Origin: Kibdelosporangium persicum
GTDB lineage: Bacteria > Actinomycetota > Actinomycetes > Mycobacteriales > Pseudonocardiaceae
NCBI RefSeq assembly: GCF_013280595.1
Contig: NZ_JAAATY010000038.1
Coordinates: 1-64,000, forward strand
DNA: 64,000 nucleotides
Reading direction: 5' to 3'
In this document: positions 43,601 through 50,633 of the stretch, one piece after another
Layout: each line of letters begins with the position of its first letter
Numbering within the stretch: the first letter of the stretch is position 1
The notes under the pieces: generated by a model
What the model was told of the DNA's origin: nothing
Databases searched by the model: none
The model's input: the letters and a program-made list of their open reading frames with translations, nothing else
Position numbers and translations under genes: made by a program

Positions 43601-44795
43601 CACCGGCGGTGACCGGCGCCTCGGTGCCGTCCTGCCAGACGAACATCGTGGCGAACAACGGGTTGGCGGACGGGTCGCGCGCCGGGTCCAGCGCCTTGAC
43701 CAGCCGCTCGAACGGCAGGTCCTGATGGGCGAACGCCTCCAGCGCGCCGCCGCGGACCCGATCGACCGCCTCAGCGAACGTCGGATCGCCGGAGAGGTCC
43801 GTGCGCAGCACGAGCGTGTTGAGGAACAGGCCGACCGCGTCCTGCAGCCGGGAATGGTCACGGCAGGCGACTGGAACGCCGACGGTGACGTCGGCCTGAC
43901 CGGCGTAACGGGCGAGCAGCACCTGGAACGCGGCGAGTAACACCATGAAGGGCGACGCCCGGTGCTGCCGTGCCAGGGCACGCAGAGTGTCGGCAAGAGG
44001 TGCGGGGACGGTGAACGGCAGCGCGTCACCCGAGCTGTCGCGTATCGGCGGTCGGGCACGGTCGGTGGGCAGCGCGACCGGTGTCACGCCTGCCAGCCGC
44101 TCGCGCCAGTAGCCGAGCTGACGGTCCAGCTTGCCGGAGGTCTGTTCGCGTTGCCACGCCGCGAAATCGGCGTACTGCACCGGGCCGGCGATCGCCGGTT
44201 CGACACCAGCCACGGCGGCGGCGTAGCGCTTCCATAGCTCGCGTACCACGACGCCGTCGGACCATTCGTCGCTCGCGATGTGGTGTGTGGTGAGTACGAG
44301 CAGATGTGTGCCCTGGGGCTGTGCCACAAGCCTTGCCAGGAACACCGGACCTGTCGCCAGGTCGACTGCCCGACGGTCGGTCGCCACTTGATCGGCCACG
44401 GTCCGGTCGTGGTCGGTCGCGGCGATGTGGCGCAGGTCGGTGTAGCGAAGGGGCACCGCGCCAGGTGGGTCGATCAGTGCGACCGGCTCGTTGTCGGCGA
44501 CGGCGTACCGGGTGCGCAGGACCTCATGGTTGGCCGCGATTCCGTTCAGCGCCGTGTGCAGCGCGGTTCGATCGAGTGGTCCGGTCAGGCGCAGCCCGAT
44601 CGAGCTGACGTACTCGCCGCCGCCGGGCCGTAGCTGATCGAGAATCCACATGCGGCGTTGTTCCCAGGACAGCGCCAGCGGCCCGGCCCGGGACACGCGG
44701 CGGATACCGTCGTCGGCCCGCTGCGCCGTGTGACCGGCGAGGCGCTGCCGGAGTAGTTGTTCCCGGAGGGCCACTGAGTCGAGAATCTCCGTCAT
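37650..44795 (-). CDS. NRPS, C-A(Ser)-T-C-A-T-TE with a cysteine thioesterase (twin of the NRPS at 11795-18943)
   Basis: 2381 aa from the ATG at 44795, chosen because the sequence MTEILDSVALREQLLRQRLAG aligns with the start of its twin. Order: C1 (THHIASDEW), A1 (FTSGSSGEPKG), T1 (LGGDSIRAIR near 1002), C2 (DAYPMAETQAGMVYEM; core ECHAVLDGWS near 1215), A2 (YTSGSTGRPKG near 1665), T2 (LGGHSLAMM near 2043), TE (about 2090-2381). A1 code DVWHVSLIDK is a Ser code; A2 code DVWSFAAVYK is not one I can assign. The TE motif is FAWCGGSA with Cys2182 as nucleophile. Domain order, C2 subtype, TE type and even length match the plus-strand NRPS, so the genes are paralogues whose last A domain has diverged. 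It runs divergently from the KAS III-like gene. Confidence 0.93.
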   Translation of the reverse strand: MTEILDSVALREQLLRQRLAGHTAQRADDGIRRVSRAGPLALSWEQRRMWILDQLRPGGGEYVSSIGLRLTGPLDRTALHTALNGIAANHEVLRTRYAVADNEPVALIDPPGAVPLRYTDLRHIAATDHDRTVADQVATDRRAVDLATGPVFLARLVAQPQGTHLLVLTTHHIASDEWSDGVVVRELWKRYAAAVAGVEPAIAGPVQYADFAAWQREQTSGKLDRQLGYWRERLAGVTPVALPTDRARPPIRDSSGDALPFTVPAPLADTLRALARQHRASPFMVLLAAFQVLLARYAGQADVTVGVPVACRDHSRLQDAVGLFLNTLVLRTDLSGDPTFAEAVDRVRGGALEAFAHQDLPFERLVKALDPARDPSANPLFATMFVWQDGTEAPVTAGGLTFENVPVGDTSAKVDLSVSITEQPDGSLRGAVVFATALFDRATAQRVADHYVRLLTAAAAAPHTRIGALDMLGDIERHRVLVECNDTAVAWPETTLPGMLAATALSTPDALAVVTDDSSLTYAELHTRANRLAHRLRGLGVGPETVVGVHLDRSSDHVAAVLAVWQAGGVYLPLDPELPTRRIEALAASCGTRLVITEQHLADLEDEPSFAPAIPGPHPDNAAYLIFTSGSSGEPKGVVVTHRGIVNRIRWMQDAYRLGADDRVLHKTPPGFDVSLWELLWPLTTGAMVVVARPGGHRDPRYLAETITAQSVTVTHFVPSMLRAFLTEPFDRLPSLRLLVCSGEALAPDLVAETHARIGCEVHNLYGPTEASIDVTAARCAPGEPVRIGRPVANTRAYIVDSRLRPVPASVPGELVLAGVQLARGYHAKPGSTAERFVPDPMSGSGERLYRTGDLARRHADGTIEYLGRLDRQVKINGHRVEPGEVEAALTAHPDVTTAAVTVHNGRLAACVTPAQADTTALREHLRGILPEPMVPVHWAAVDSLPLTATGKIDYDALPAPKLTVHSERVQPRDALERLIAEAVATAIDVDPGSVGVHDSFFALGGDSIRAIRVIGALRAADVELAVHDMFTHQTVAELAVLATCGGTPAATTAATSPVAPFAQLAEHDRALVPAEVVDAYPMAETQAGMVYEMLVADRAIYQNVSCYRVRDEKPFSLEVLRMAVRIMVERHEILRTCFDLSTYSEAMQLVYATAELPVGYDDLRGHTIERQEAAVRAYLVAQRTELFDVTVPSLVRYDVHQMDEGEWWLTHTECHAVLDGWSHTSVVAGLIALYRDLRDGRPPAPVPPPAVRFADFVAAERESLLSEVDREYWAGVVEGHDKLRIPQAWAGQPDDEPIVVRVAYPDLEPRLRALASSAGASMKSVLHAAHLKALSAVTGKQRFRTGLVANGRPEVAGADRVPGMYLNTVPFPADTDVPTWRDLVARVFATETELLPHRRYPMPAMLRELGTDGPLADVAFTYLDFHVLAGDSTVDLVDDFSPSEMPIITVAFPGHLTLDARPDRIDRARVELLGRTYRHVLEAMAADPAGNPRSIGLPPADREATLRHHTVRAHPTGSLVHQLVESHAAATPDAAAVIQDDRVVSYGELDREANQLAHHLIALGVGPESSVGLYLPKTPELVVAQLATLKAGGAFLPLDPDLPGARVRHMIADAAPKVVLTTRELRASTPAGETAVLTIDSLGTAEGMPDVPDVTVTTDTLAYVIYTSGSTGRPKGVAVPHGPLLDLRHVSREHVDVGPGDHVSQFASMSFDVSVWETVLALTNGATLVLPSPSAGPGDLGAQSGLITHMSLPPAMLGMLRPESFPRLRHLFSAGEALPGDEAARWSRHVRVTNAYGPTEATVYATLNHIDAITDDPWPPIGSPLDNVRAYVLDANGHPVPDGVRGELYLGGTGLARGYLNQPGLTADRFVPDPFGAVPGARMYRTGDVVSRMADGALRYHGRGDHQVKVRGFRIELGEVEQVLTAHPRVEAAAVTVHRPGTRDATLVAYTRPADGPSPAELREHLRARLPEHMVPTYYVALDRFPLTTAGKTDRAALPSPQGSRSAAATHVDPRNPLEQALAEAWADALHVERIGIHDDFFDLGGHSLAMMRVITRLRETQGLRLTFRSFLEKPTIAGLAGRLAAEPPAADGSAPSRALMWLRRTGSRAPLFCVHPGGGSAHWYQRLLPHLDAEIPLAAFEWPDLGSRTDLPSVRELAGRHYAELREARPHGPYRLFAWCGGSAIAAEMAGRLVAEGEQVTFFLLDPVLDASTRPQMHDHSAKVRRLEHLVNLIARVGDAADTPEHRAEIRELYRDVSTDIDEHVGMDLPERGVGAAWPRTVRIWRETMDAILRYPHRHFPGKLHLLAGDALADSTHIVSSGQCFAGYVARWEALSGEGVDVHRVPGDHGGVMKPSNVPSLCEVLNTVIAQAEAAEAVT

Positions 44796-44959
44796 CGCTG
44801 TCTCATCTCGTCCGGGTCCACGTGTCCGACCCCAGCCTGCGGGTTCGTCGCTCGCGGGCCAAAGAGGAGAAATCGCAGCGATGGGTGTCTGCCGACGCGC
44901 CGGCTTCACCGCGCGTTCTTCCCTCCTGCGGTCCGCTGACCGGCCGGACGCTCGAAGAC
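44796..44959. promoter_or_regulatory. Divergent promoter region between NRPS and KAS III-like gene
   Basis: 164 bp separating two head-to-head genes; both promoters should lie here. I see no clear -35/-10 pair or palindrome. Confidence 0.4.
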
Positions 44960-45940
44960 ATGACAACAGTGGCGTTGAAGGCGGTGGCCTTCTCGTGGCC
45001 GGATCGTGCCGTCGCGGTCGCGGGGCTGCCTGGTCGTGCGGTGCTGGGCGCGACAGAGCGGGAGACGTTGGCCGGTCTCGGTATCGAACGGATACGTGCG
45101 GACGACGCCGTGAGCGGGTTCGAGCTCGCGGCAGGCGCCGCGCGCCAGGCACTCAGCCGGGCCGGTGTGGCCCCGGCCGACGTCGGTGCGCTCGTGGTGA
45201 TCGAGCCGCGCTCGCCGGAGACGTTGATGAGCTCCGAAGCGACCCGTCTGCAGGCGGCCCTCGGTGCCGGCCGGGCGGTGGTGTTCAGCGTGGGCGGCCT
45301 CGGGTGCGTGTCGGTCACCCCGGCGCTGCTGGCCGCCCGCGGGCTGGTCGCCGCCGACGCGGACATGGACAACGTCCTGGTGGTGCACGGCAGCAAGCCG
45401 GTGACACCACTTCGGTACCGGCACCCGGTCACGGTCAACGGCGACGGCGGTATGGCCGCCGTGATTTCCCGGCAGGGCCGCGTTCGGATCGTGGATATCC
45501 TGCAGGAGACCAACGGCGACTACTGGGATCTGTTCGCTGTGGACTATCGCGACCGCCCGTCAGCCCGTTGGCGTGAGCGGTGCCGGGATCTTCATGACTA
45601 CTCGTTCGCCCTCGCTGTGGAATCCGGCAACCGGCTCAGGGCGTTGTACACGAAACTCCTGGAGCGCAACGACCTTCGTGCCGAGGACATCGACGGCCAC
45701 ATCGGCCACAACCTCTCAGTGGGATCGCTGCGGTTCGTCGAGGACGCTCTCGGCGTCAGGATCGCAGGAACCTGCTTTGACAACCTGCGCCAGTACGGGC
45801 ATCTCGGCCCGAACGACGTCCTGCTGAACCTGCAGGTCGCCATGGAGAACGGCGAGTTGTGCGACGGTCAGCGCGTGCTGCTGGTCAACTCCAGCCCGGT
45901 GGCCGCCTGGAGCATGGTGCTGGTCGAGATCGGCGGCTGA
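44960..45940 (+). CDS. KAS III-like ketosynthase/acyltransferase
   Basis: 326 aa from the ATG at 44960, where homology begins; the frame stays open to 44822. The active-site Cys is C116 in GGLGCVSV. The usual second residue is kept in GHNLSVGS, but the third (Asn in GNTS of FabH) reads YGHLGPND, so the Asn is replaced by His. Such KAS III relatives in biosynthetic clusters often act as acyltransferases (esterification or starter selection) rather than decarboxylative condensing enzymes. It is a single-gene unit between two minus-strand NRPS genes, ended by a strong terminator. It might attach an acyl group to the N-terminus implied by the starting C domains (inference). Confidence 0.83.
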   Translation: MTTVALKAVAFSWPDRAVAVAGLPGRAVLGATERETLAGLGIERIRADDAVSGFELAAGAARQALSRAGVAPADVGALVVIEPRSPETLMSSEATRLQAALGAGRAVVFSVGGLGCVSVTPALLAARGLVAADADMDNVLVVHGSKPVTPLRYRHPVTVNGDGGMAAVISRQGRVRIVDILQETNGDYWDLFAVDYRDRPSARWRERCRDLHDYSFALAVESGNRLRALYTKLLERNDLRAEDIDGHIGHNLSVGSLRFVEDALGVRIAGTCFDNLRQYGHLGPNDVLLNLQVAMENGELCDGQRVLLVNSSPVAAWSMVLVEIGG

Positions 45941-45969
45941 TCGGCTCCTCGACGCGGGGAGCCGATCAG
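45937..45969. terminator. Bidirectional hairpin terminator
   Basis: Perfect 12-bp stem (45937-45948 with 45958-45969), 9-nt loop; the first arm includes the stop codon of the KAS III-like gene. It also serves the convergent one-module NRPS gene. Confidence 0.85.
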
Positions 45970-45984
45970 CCTTCTGGCGACAAC

Positions 45985-48900
45985 TCAGTTCTTGACCCGC
46001 CGGCGGGCCGTGAGCGCAGGCACGGTGCGCTGCTGGGGCATCCGCGGGTAATCCGGGAGCGCACTCGCGAGCTCCGCCACCGTGCCGTGGTCGAACAAGC
46101 CGCGGACCGGTACGTCGATGCCGAGTGCGGCGCGCAGCCGGACCGCGACCCTGGTGGCCAGCAGGGAGTGCCCGCCGATTTCGAAGAAGTTCTCGTGCAC
46201 GCCGATCCGGGGGCTGCCCAGGACTTCACGCCACACGTCGGCCACGGCGCGCTCGGCGGGTGTACGCGGCGCGACGTGGTCCACTGTGGAGCTTGCCGGA
46301 GCGTCGGGGACCGGCAGCGCGTTGCGGTCGATTTTGCCGTTCGGTGTCAGCGGCAGTTCGTCGAGCGTGACGAACACCGCCGGGACCATGTAGTCCGGCA
46401 GTGTCTCGAGCAGGAAGGCTCGCAGCCGCTCGGGCGCCGGGACGTCGCCGGTCAGGTAGGCGATCAGCCGGTCGCCCGCCGGGTGCACCACGGACGCGTT
46501 GATCCCTGGGTGGGCAAGCAGGGCGGCCTCGATCTCACCCGGTTCGATCCGGTGTCCTCTGATCTTCACCTGGTGGTCACGCCTGCCGAGGATCTCGACC
46601 GCCCCGTTCTCGTGCCTGCGGGCCAGGTCTCCGGTGCGGTAGAGCCGTGCTCCCGGCCGCGTGGCATGCGGGTCGGGCACGAACGCCGCCGCGGTCGTAC
46701 CGGGCCGGTTGTGGTAGCCCCAAGCCAAACCGGTACCGCCGATGTGCAGTTCGCCGACCGCACCGACAGGCACCGGCTCCAGCCGTGAGTCGAGCACGTG
46801 CACGGCGTAGTTGGCCACCGGTGTCCATGCCACGACGTGGCCGTCACCGTCGAGCCGGGCCGTGGTCGCCCAGACCGTGGCCTCGGTCGGGCCGTAGAGG
46901 TCCCACACCGTCGCGCCGTCGGCCGCGAGCCGCCGGGCGAGTTCCCGGGGCAGTTTCTCGCCACCGGACAGCACGGTCAACCATGGCGGTGCCGACCAGC
47001 CGGAGTCGAGCAGCATCCGCAAGTAGGCCGGAGTGGCCTGCAACGCCGCCGGCCGGACAGTGTCGATCAGGCCGGCCATCCGGAGCGGATCCCTGGCCTC
47101 CTCGGTGCCCGCCACCACCACCTGCCCGCCGACGAGCAGCGGCAGGTAGAGCTCCAGTGCCGAGATGTCGAACGACACCGTGGTCAGCGCGATCACGGCG
47201 GCGCACCGGCGCAGGCCGGGTCTGTCCACCATGGACATCAGGAAGTTGGTCAGCGCCCGGTGACCGATCAGCACGCCCTTGGGCCTGCCGGTCGACCCGG
47301 ACGTGTAGATCACGTAGGCGAGATCCCCGGGCGCGCCGGTCAGTCCGTGCGTGGGATGCCTGGCGATCGCCGCGCTGTCGCGATCGAGCAGGACGGTGTC
47401 GGCTGCGGGCAACCGTGCCGCGAGGGAATCCTGCGTGATCACCAGTCGCGCACCGGCGTCTTCGAGGACAAAACCGATGCGATGGCTCGGATAGCCGGGG
47501 TCGATGGGCAGGTAGGCACCGCCCGCCTTGAGCACGGCGAGGAACGCGACGACAAGGTCCGCGCCGCGCTCGAGGTGGACGCCGACGAGCGTGCCCGGTC
47601 CGACGCCGAGGGTACGCAGGTGGTGCGCCAGCTGATTGGTTCTGCCGTCGAGTTGCCCGTAGGTCAGCTCCACGTCCCCAGACCTGACGGCGATCGCGTC
47701 CGGTGAGAACAGTGCTTCCCGTTCGAACAACTGGGACACGGTCAAATCCGGCACCGCGCGGCCGGTGTCGTTCCATTCCTCCAGCAACCGCCGGCGTTGC
47801 TTGCCGGGCAACGGCTTCAGCCGCCGCGCGAGGTCCGCGACCGGGACGTCGGGCTCGGCGAGAACGGAGTGCAGGAGTTCGGCATAGCCGTGCGCGAACT
47901 GCTCCATCGTCTCGTGGTCGAACAGGGCGGTGGCGTACTGAAGGCAAGCGACGATGTCCCCGCCGGGACGCAGGGTGAGATCGAGGAAGAGGTCCATCGG
48001 CGATCCGGGAAGCGGGGTCTGGACCAGTTCGGTGTCCAGGCCGGGCAGCGCCACGGGTTCGTGGGCGGCGTTGAGCAAGGAGAAGGACGCCTGGCAGAGC
48101 GGATTGCGGGACAGGTCCCGTTCGGTGGTCAGCTCGGTGACGATGCGCTCGAACGGTGCCTCTGCGTGCGAGAAGGCGGCGAGCGCGCCGTCCCGGACCC
48201 GGCGCAGTACCGTCGTGAACGACGGCCGGCCGGACAAGTCGGTGCGCAGCACGACGGTGTTGACGAACAGGCCGATCAGTTTCTCCGCGCCGGCCAGGCC
48301 ACGCCCCGCGACCGGCGCGCCGACCGCGAGATCCGTCTGCCCGGTGTACCGGGCCAGCACCGCCTTGAACACCGCGAGCAGCACCATGAACCTGGTCGCC
48401 CGGTGCTGCCGGGCGAACCGGTCGACCTCGATGACGACGTCCGCGGCCAAGGTGAACCGCACGGCGTCGCCCTTGCCGTCCCAGAACGCCGGTCTGGGCC
48501 GGTCGGCGGGCAGGTCGAGCGGGGCGAGCCCGGCCAGCCGGTCACGCCAGTAGCCGAGCTCCCGGCTCAGCCGCGGTCCGGCCAGGCGTTCGTGCTGCCA
48601 CTCGGCGAAGTCCGCGTACTGCACCGGAAGCGGCGGGAGCGGCTCGCCGCGATAGGCGGCCGCCAGCTCGCGCATGAGCACATCCCACGACCGGCCGTCG
48701 ACCGCGATGTGGTGGAACACCAGCAGCAGCAGGTGATCGTCAGGGCGGAGGCACGCGAGCTTCGCCCGCAGTGGTGGCGCGACAGCGAGGTCGACCGGCC
48801 GCCGGATCTCCTGCCGGATGAACTCGGCGGGATCCCGCACCACGACCGTCTCGAGCCGGACACCGGCGGATTCGTCGACCAGCTGCCTGGGTTCCCCGTC

Positions 48901-49128
48901 GACCGTGCCGAACCTGGTGCGCAACACCTCGTGCCGGTCGATGATCACGCTCAGGGCCTTGGCGAGCGCCTCGGTGTCGAGTTCGCCGCGGAGGCGCAGC
49001 GCCAGCGGCAGCAGGTAGTCCGCCGAGCCCGGCCTGAGCTGGTCGAGGAACCACAGCCGCTGCTGCGCGAACGACGTCTTCCTCGGCACGCCGGCGCGTC
49101 CGGCGCCGTCCATCGCACAGCTGTCCAC
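45985..49128 (-). CDS. One-module NRPS: C-A(Gly)-T
   Basis: 1047 aa from the GTG at 49128, preferred over longer or shorter starts because GGAGG lies 6 nt upstream. C domain (about 15-440) with the canonical HHIAVDG near 138; A domain (YTSGSTGRPKG near 606, YRTGDLARR, NGKIDR); T domain with IGGHSLL near 984. The hand-aligned code DILQLGLVWK is almost the classical Gly code DILQLGLIWK. No TE or E domain. The C domain needs an upstream donor and the carrier a downstream acceptor, and the gene lies upstream of the Ser-type NRPS on the same strand, though separated by the KAS III-like gene, so it may feed that synthetase. Confidence 0.93.
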   Translation of the reverse strand: MDSCAMDGAGRAGVPRKTSFAQQRLWFLDQLRPGSADYLLPLALRLRGELDTEALAKALSVIIDRHEVLRTRFGTVDGEPRQLVDESAGVRLETVVVRDPAEFIRQEIRRPVDLAVAPPLRAKLACLRPDDHLLLLVFHHIAVDGRSWDVLMRELAAAYRGEPLPPLPVQYADFAEWQHERLAGPRLSRELGYWRDRLAGLAPLDLPADRPRPAFWDGKGDAVRFTLAADVVIEVDRFARQHRATRFMVLLAVFKAVLARYTGQTDLAVGAPVAGRGLAGAEKLIGLFVNTVVLRTDLSGRPSFTTVLRRVRDGALAAFSHAEAPFERIVTELTTERDLSRNPLCQASFSLLNAAHEPVALPGLDTELVQTPLPGSPMDLFLDLTLRPGGDIVACLQYATALFDHETMEQFAHGYAELLHSVLAEPDVPVADLARRLKPLPGKQRRRLLEEWNDTGRAVPDLTVSQLFEREALFSPDAIAVRSGDVELTYGQLDGRTNQLAHHLRTLGVGPGTLVGVHLERGADLVVAFLAVLKAGGAYLPIDPGYPSHRIGFVLEDAGARLVITQDSLAARLPAADTVLLDRDSAAIARHPTHGLTGAPGDLAYVIYTSGSTGRPKGVLIGHRALTNFLMSMVDRPGLRRCAAVIALTTVSFDISALELYLPLLVGGQVVVAGTEEARDPLRMAGLIDTVRPAALQATPAYLRMLLDSGWSAPPWLTVLSGGEKLPRELARRLAADGATVWDLYGPTEATVWATTARLDGDGHVVAWTPVANYAVHVLDSRLEPVPVGAVGELHIGGTGLAWGYHNRPGTTAAAFVPDPHATRPGARLYRTGDLARRHENGAVEILGRRDHQVKIRGHRIEPGEIEAALLAHPGINASVVHPAGDRLIAYLTGDVPAPERLRAFLLETLPDYMVPAVFVTLDELPLTPNGKIDRNALPVPDAPASSTVDHVAPRTPAERAVADVWREVLGSPRIGVHENFFEIGGHSLLATRVAVRLRAALGIDVPVRGLFDHGTVAELASALPDYPRMPQQRTVPALTARRRVKN

Positions 49129-49230
49129 TGTAGACCTCCACGCACTGGGGTTGCACCAAGAGTCGCGCCGGGCCGTACCCGCTCGCCAGGGAAGGACCGG
49201 CACGTGTCCGCGAACTGTTCGCCTGCCGGT

Positions 49231-49794
49231 TCAGATCAGGCCGGCCCGGACGGCATGGGCGACCGCGTGTGCGCGGTTGCGCACTTGCAGGCGGGTCATC
49301 AGGTCGTAGATGACGTTCTTGATCGTGTGTTCGGAACACGACAGCGACCGCGCGATCGCGGCGTTGCTGTGGCCGTCGGCGGTGAGCGCGAGCACCGCGG
49401 TCTGCCGGGCGGTGAGCGGCGAAAGACTGATCTGCGGCTGGGCGGTGCCCACCAGGCGGACCAGCACGTCGTGCGGCAGCCTGCCGTCGCCGTGGCGGGC
49501 TGCGTGCACCGCGGCGGTGAGCTGCGCCGGGGTTGTCCGGCCGGACTGGAGCATCACCCGGGCACCGGCCCGCATCGCGCGCAACACTCCGGCAGGCGTG
49601 AACGTGTCGGCGATGATGAGCAGCAGATGTCCGGGACGGCACGCGTCGAGTGCGTCGTCGACTGTCCTGCCCGTCGCGACGAGCACCGTGTCCGGACCGG
49701 GTTCAGGTGTCAACGGGATCCCTGCCCGACGGAGGGCCGTGGCCATCCGTTCTCGCATGGTCACGTCAGACGCGGTGAGGTGCACTGGCAGCAT
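49231..49794 (-). CDS. Small LuxR-type regulator (degenerate receiver plus HTH)
   Basis: 187 aa from the ATG at 49794 (GGTGGAG upstream). The N-terminal ~110 residues resemble a response-regulator receiver without a clear phospho-acceptor set; the C-terminal ~65 residues are a LuxR/NarL helix-turn-helix (LTARQTAVLALTADGHSN, then AIARSLSCSEHTIKN). It lies 12 bp after, and is paralogous to, the next LuxR gene. A pair like this beside a LanM gene suggests pathway-specific control, perhaps as a heterodimer. Confidence 0.85.
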   Translation of the reverse strand: MLPVHLTASDVTMRERMATALRRAGIPLTPEPGPDTVLVATGRTVDDALDACRPGHLLLIIADTFTPAGVLRAMRAGARVMLQSGRTTPAQLTAAVHAARHGDGRLPHDVLVRLVGTAQPQISLSPLTARQTAVLALTADGHSNAAIARSLSCSEHTIKNVIYDLMTRLQVRNRAHAVAHAVRAGLI

Positions 49795-49806
49795 GATCTC
49801 CACCTC

Positions 49807-50412
49807 TCACAACAGTCCGGCGCGTAATGCGTATGCCACCGCGTGGGCCCGGTTGCGAAGCCGGTAGCGGTGGGTGATGTCGTGCACGACGCTCGTCACC
49901 GTTCGCGCCGAATAACACAGCGCTTTGGCGATTTCGTCGGTCTCGTGGCCATCGGCGACCATGGTCAGGACCGCGCGTTCCCGTTCGCTCAGATTGGTCG
50001 TCCGCGCCGAGGAACGAGCGCTCGTGCCGTGCTCCAGCAAACCGTCGAGCATGTCCGGTGACACGGTGCAGTCGCCGCTCGCGGCGGCGAGCACGGCACG
50101 CGTGAGACGGGCCGCGCCCGCTTCACGACGGCGAAGCAGTCCACGCGCCCCGGCTGCGATCGCGTGCAGCGCCTCCGCCGGAGCCACGTCGGTGGCCACG
50201 AGGACCACCTCCGGCCGGTGGGCGGCGGCCCGGGTGGCCCGGACGAGGTCGAGGACTTCACCGCCGACATCGTCGACGATCACGACAGTGACGGCGGCGG
50301 CGTCGCGTGGCATGGCCACGGCGACGTCCGGGCAGCTGTTCAGGGCGCTGGTCGTCCCGGCCTCCAGGACCGGGTCCAGCGCCATGACGTTGACAGAGAC
50401 CGGCTCACCCAT
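49807..50412 (-). CDS. Small LuxR-type regulator, paralogue of its neighbour
   Basis: 201 aa from the ATG at 50412, which has an excellent AAGGAGGT 7 nt upstream; an in-frame start 30 bp earlier lacks one. Layout as its neighbour: atypical receiver (VVIVDDVGG keeps acidic residues), then LuxR HTH (LSERERAVLTMVADGHE, EIAKALCYSARTVTS). Both proteins share the ending RNRAHAVA-A-RAGL, evidence of a duplication. It is divergent from lanM across a 221-bp region with a perfect-armed palindrome, a natural candidate for its binding site. Confidence 0.87.
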   Translation of the reverse strand: MGEPVSVNVMALDPVLEAGTTSALNSCPDVAVAMPRDAAAVTVVIVDDVGGEVLDLVRATRAAAHRPEVVLVATDVAPAEALHAIAAGARGLLRRREAGAARLTRAVLAAASGDCTVSPDMLDGLLEHGTSARSSARTTNLSERERAVLTMVADGHETDEIAKALCYSARTVTSVVHDITHRYRLRNRAHAVAYALRAGLL

Positions 50413-50477
50413 CTCCAGACCTCCTTGATCGGCTGTCCTCATCGAAGTCCGGCATCAGCCGCGGCGCATGCGTGTGC

Positions 50478-50609
50478 TCCACTCAAATTCCCGATTCCCG
50501 CATCACCCGGTGGTTCACCGCTGCTCACGGCTCCGGCGAGTGGCCGCGGTGGCGACGGGCACCGGCGGCCGTGGGTGGAGCAGGCACGAATGTGAGTGGA
50601 TTCCACTCA
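50478..50609. promoter_or_regulatory. Putative LuxR operator: 17-bp palindrome plus a separate half-site
   Basis: TGAGTGGA-T-TCCACTCA at 50593-50609 has perfect 8-bp arms around one base, 24 bp before the lanM start. The half-site TCCACTCA recurs at 50478-50485, nearer the divergent luxR gene. Sharing of the same octamer by both sides suggests coordinate control of the divergent genes. Confidence 0.55.
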
Positions 50610-50633
50610 TGACTGCCGGGTCCCGCGGCTGGC

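Noticed and set aside
47797-49827. 676-aa plus-strand frame
   Set aside because: Antisense to the Gly-type NRPS and the small luxR gene; low-complexity composition.
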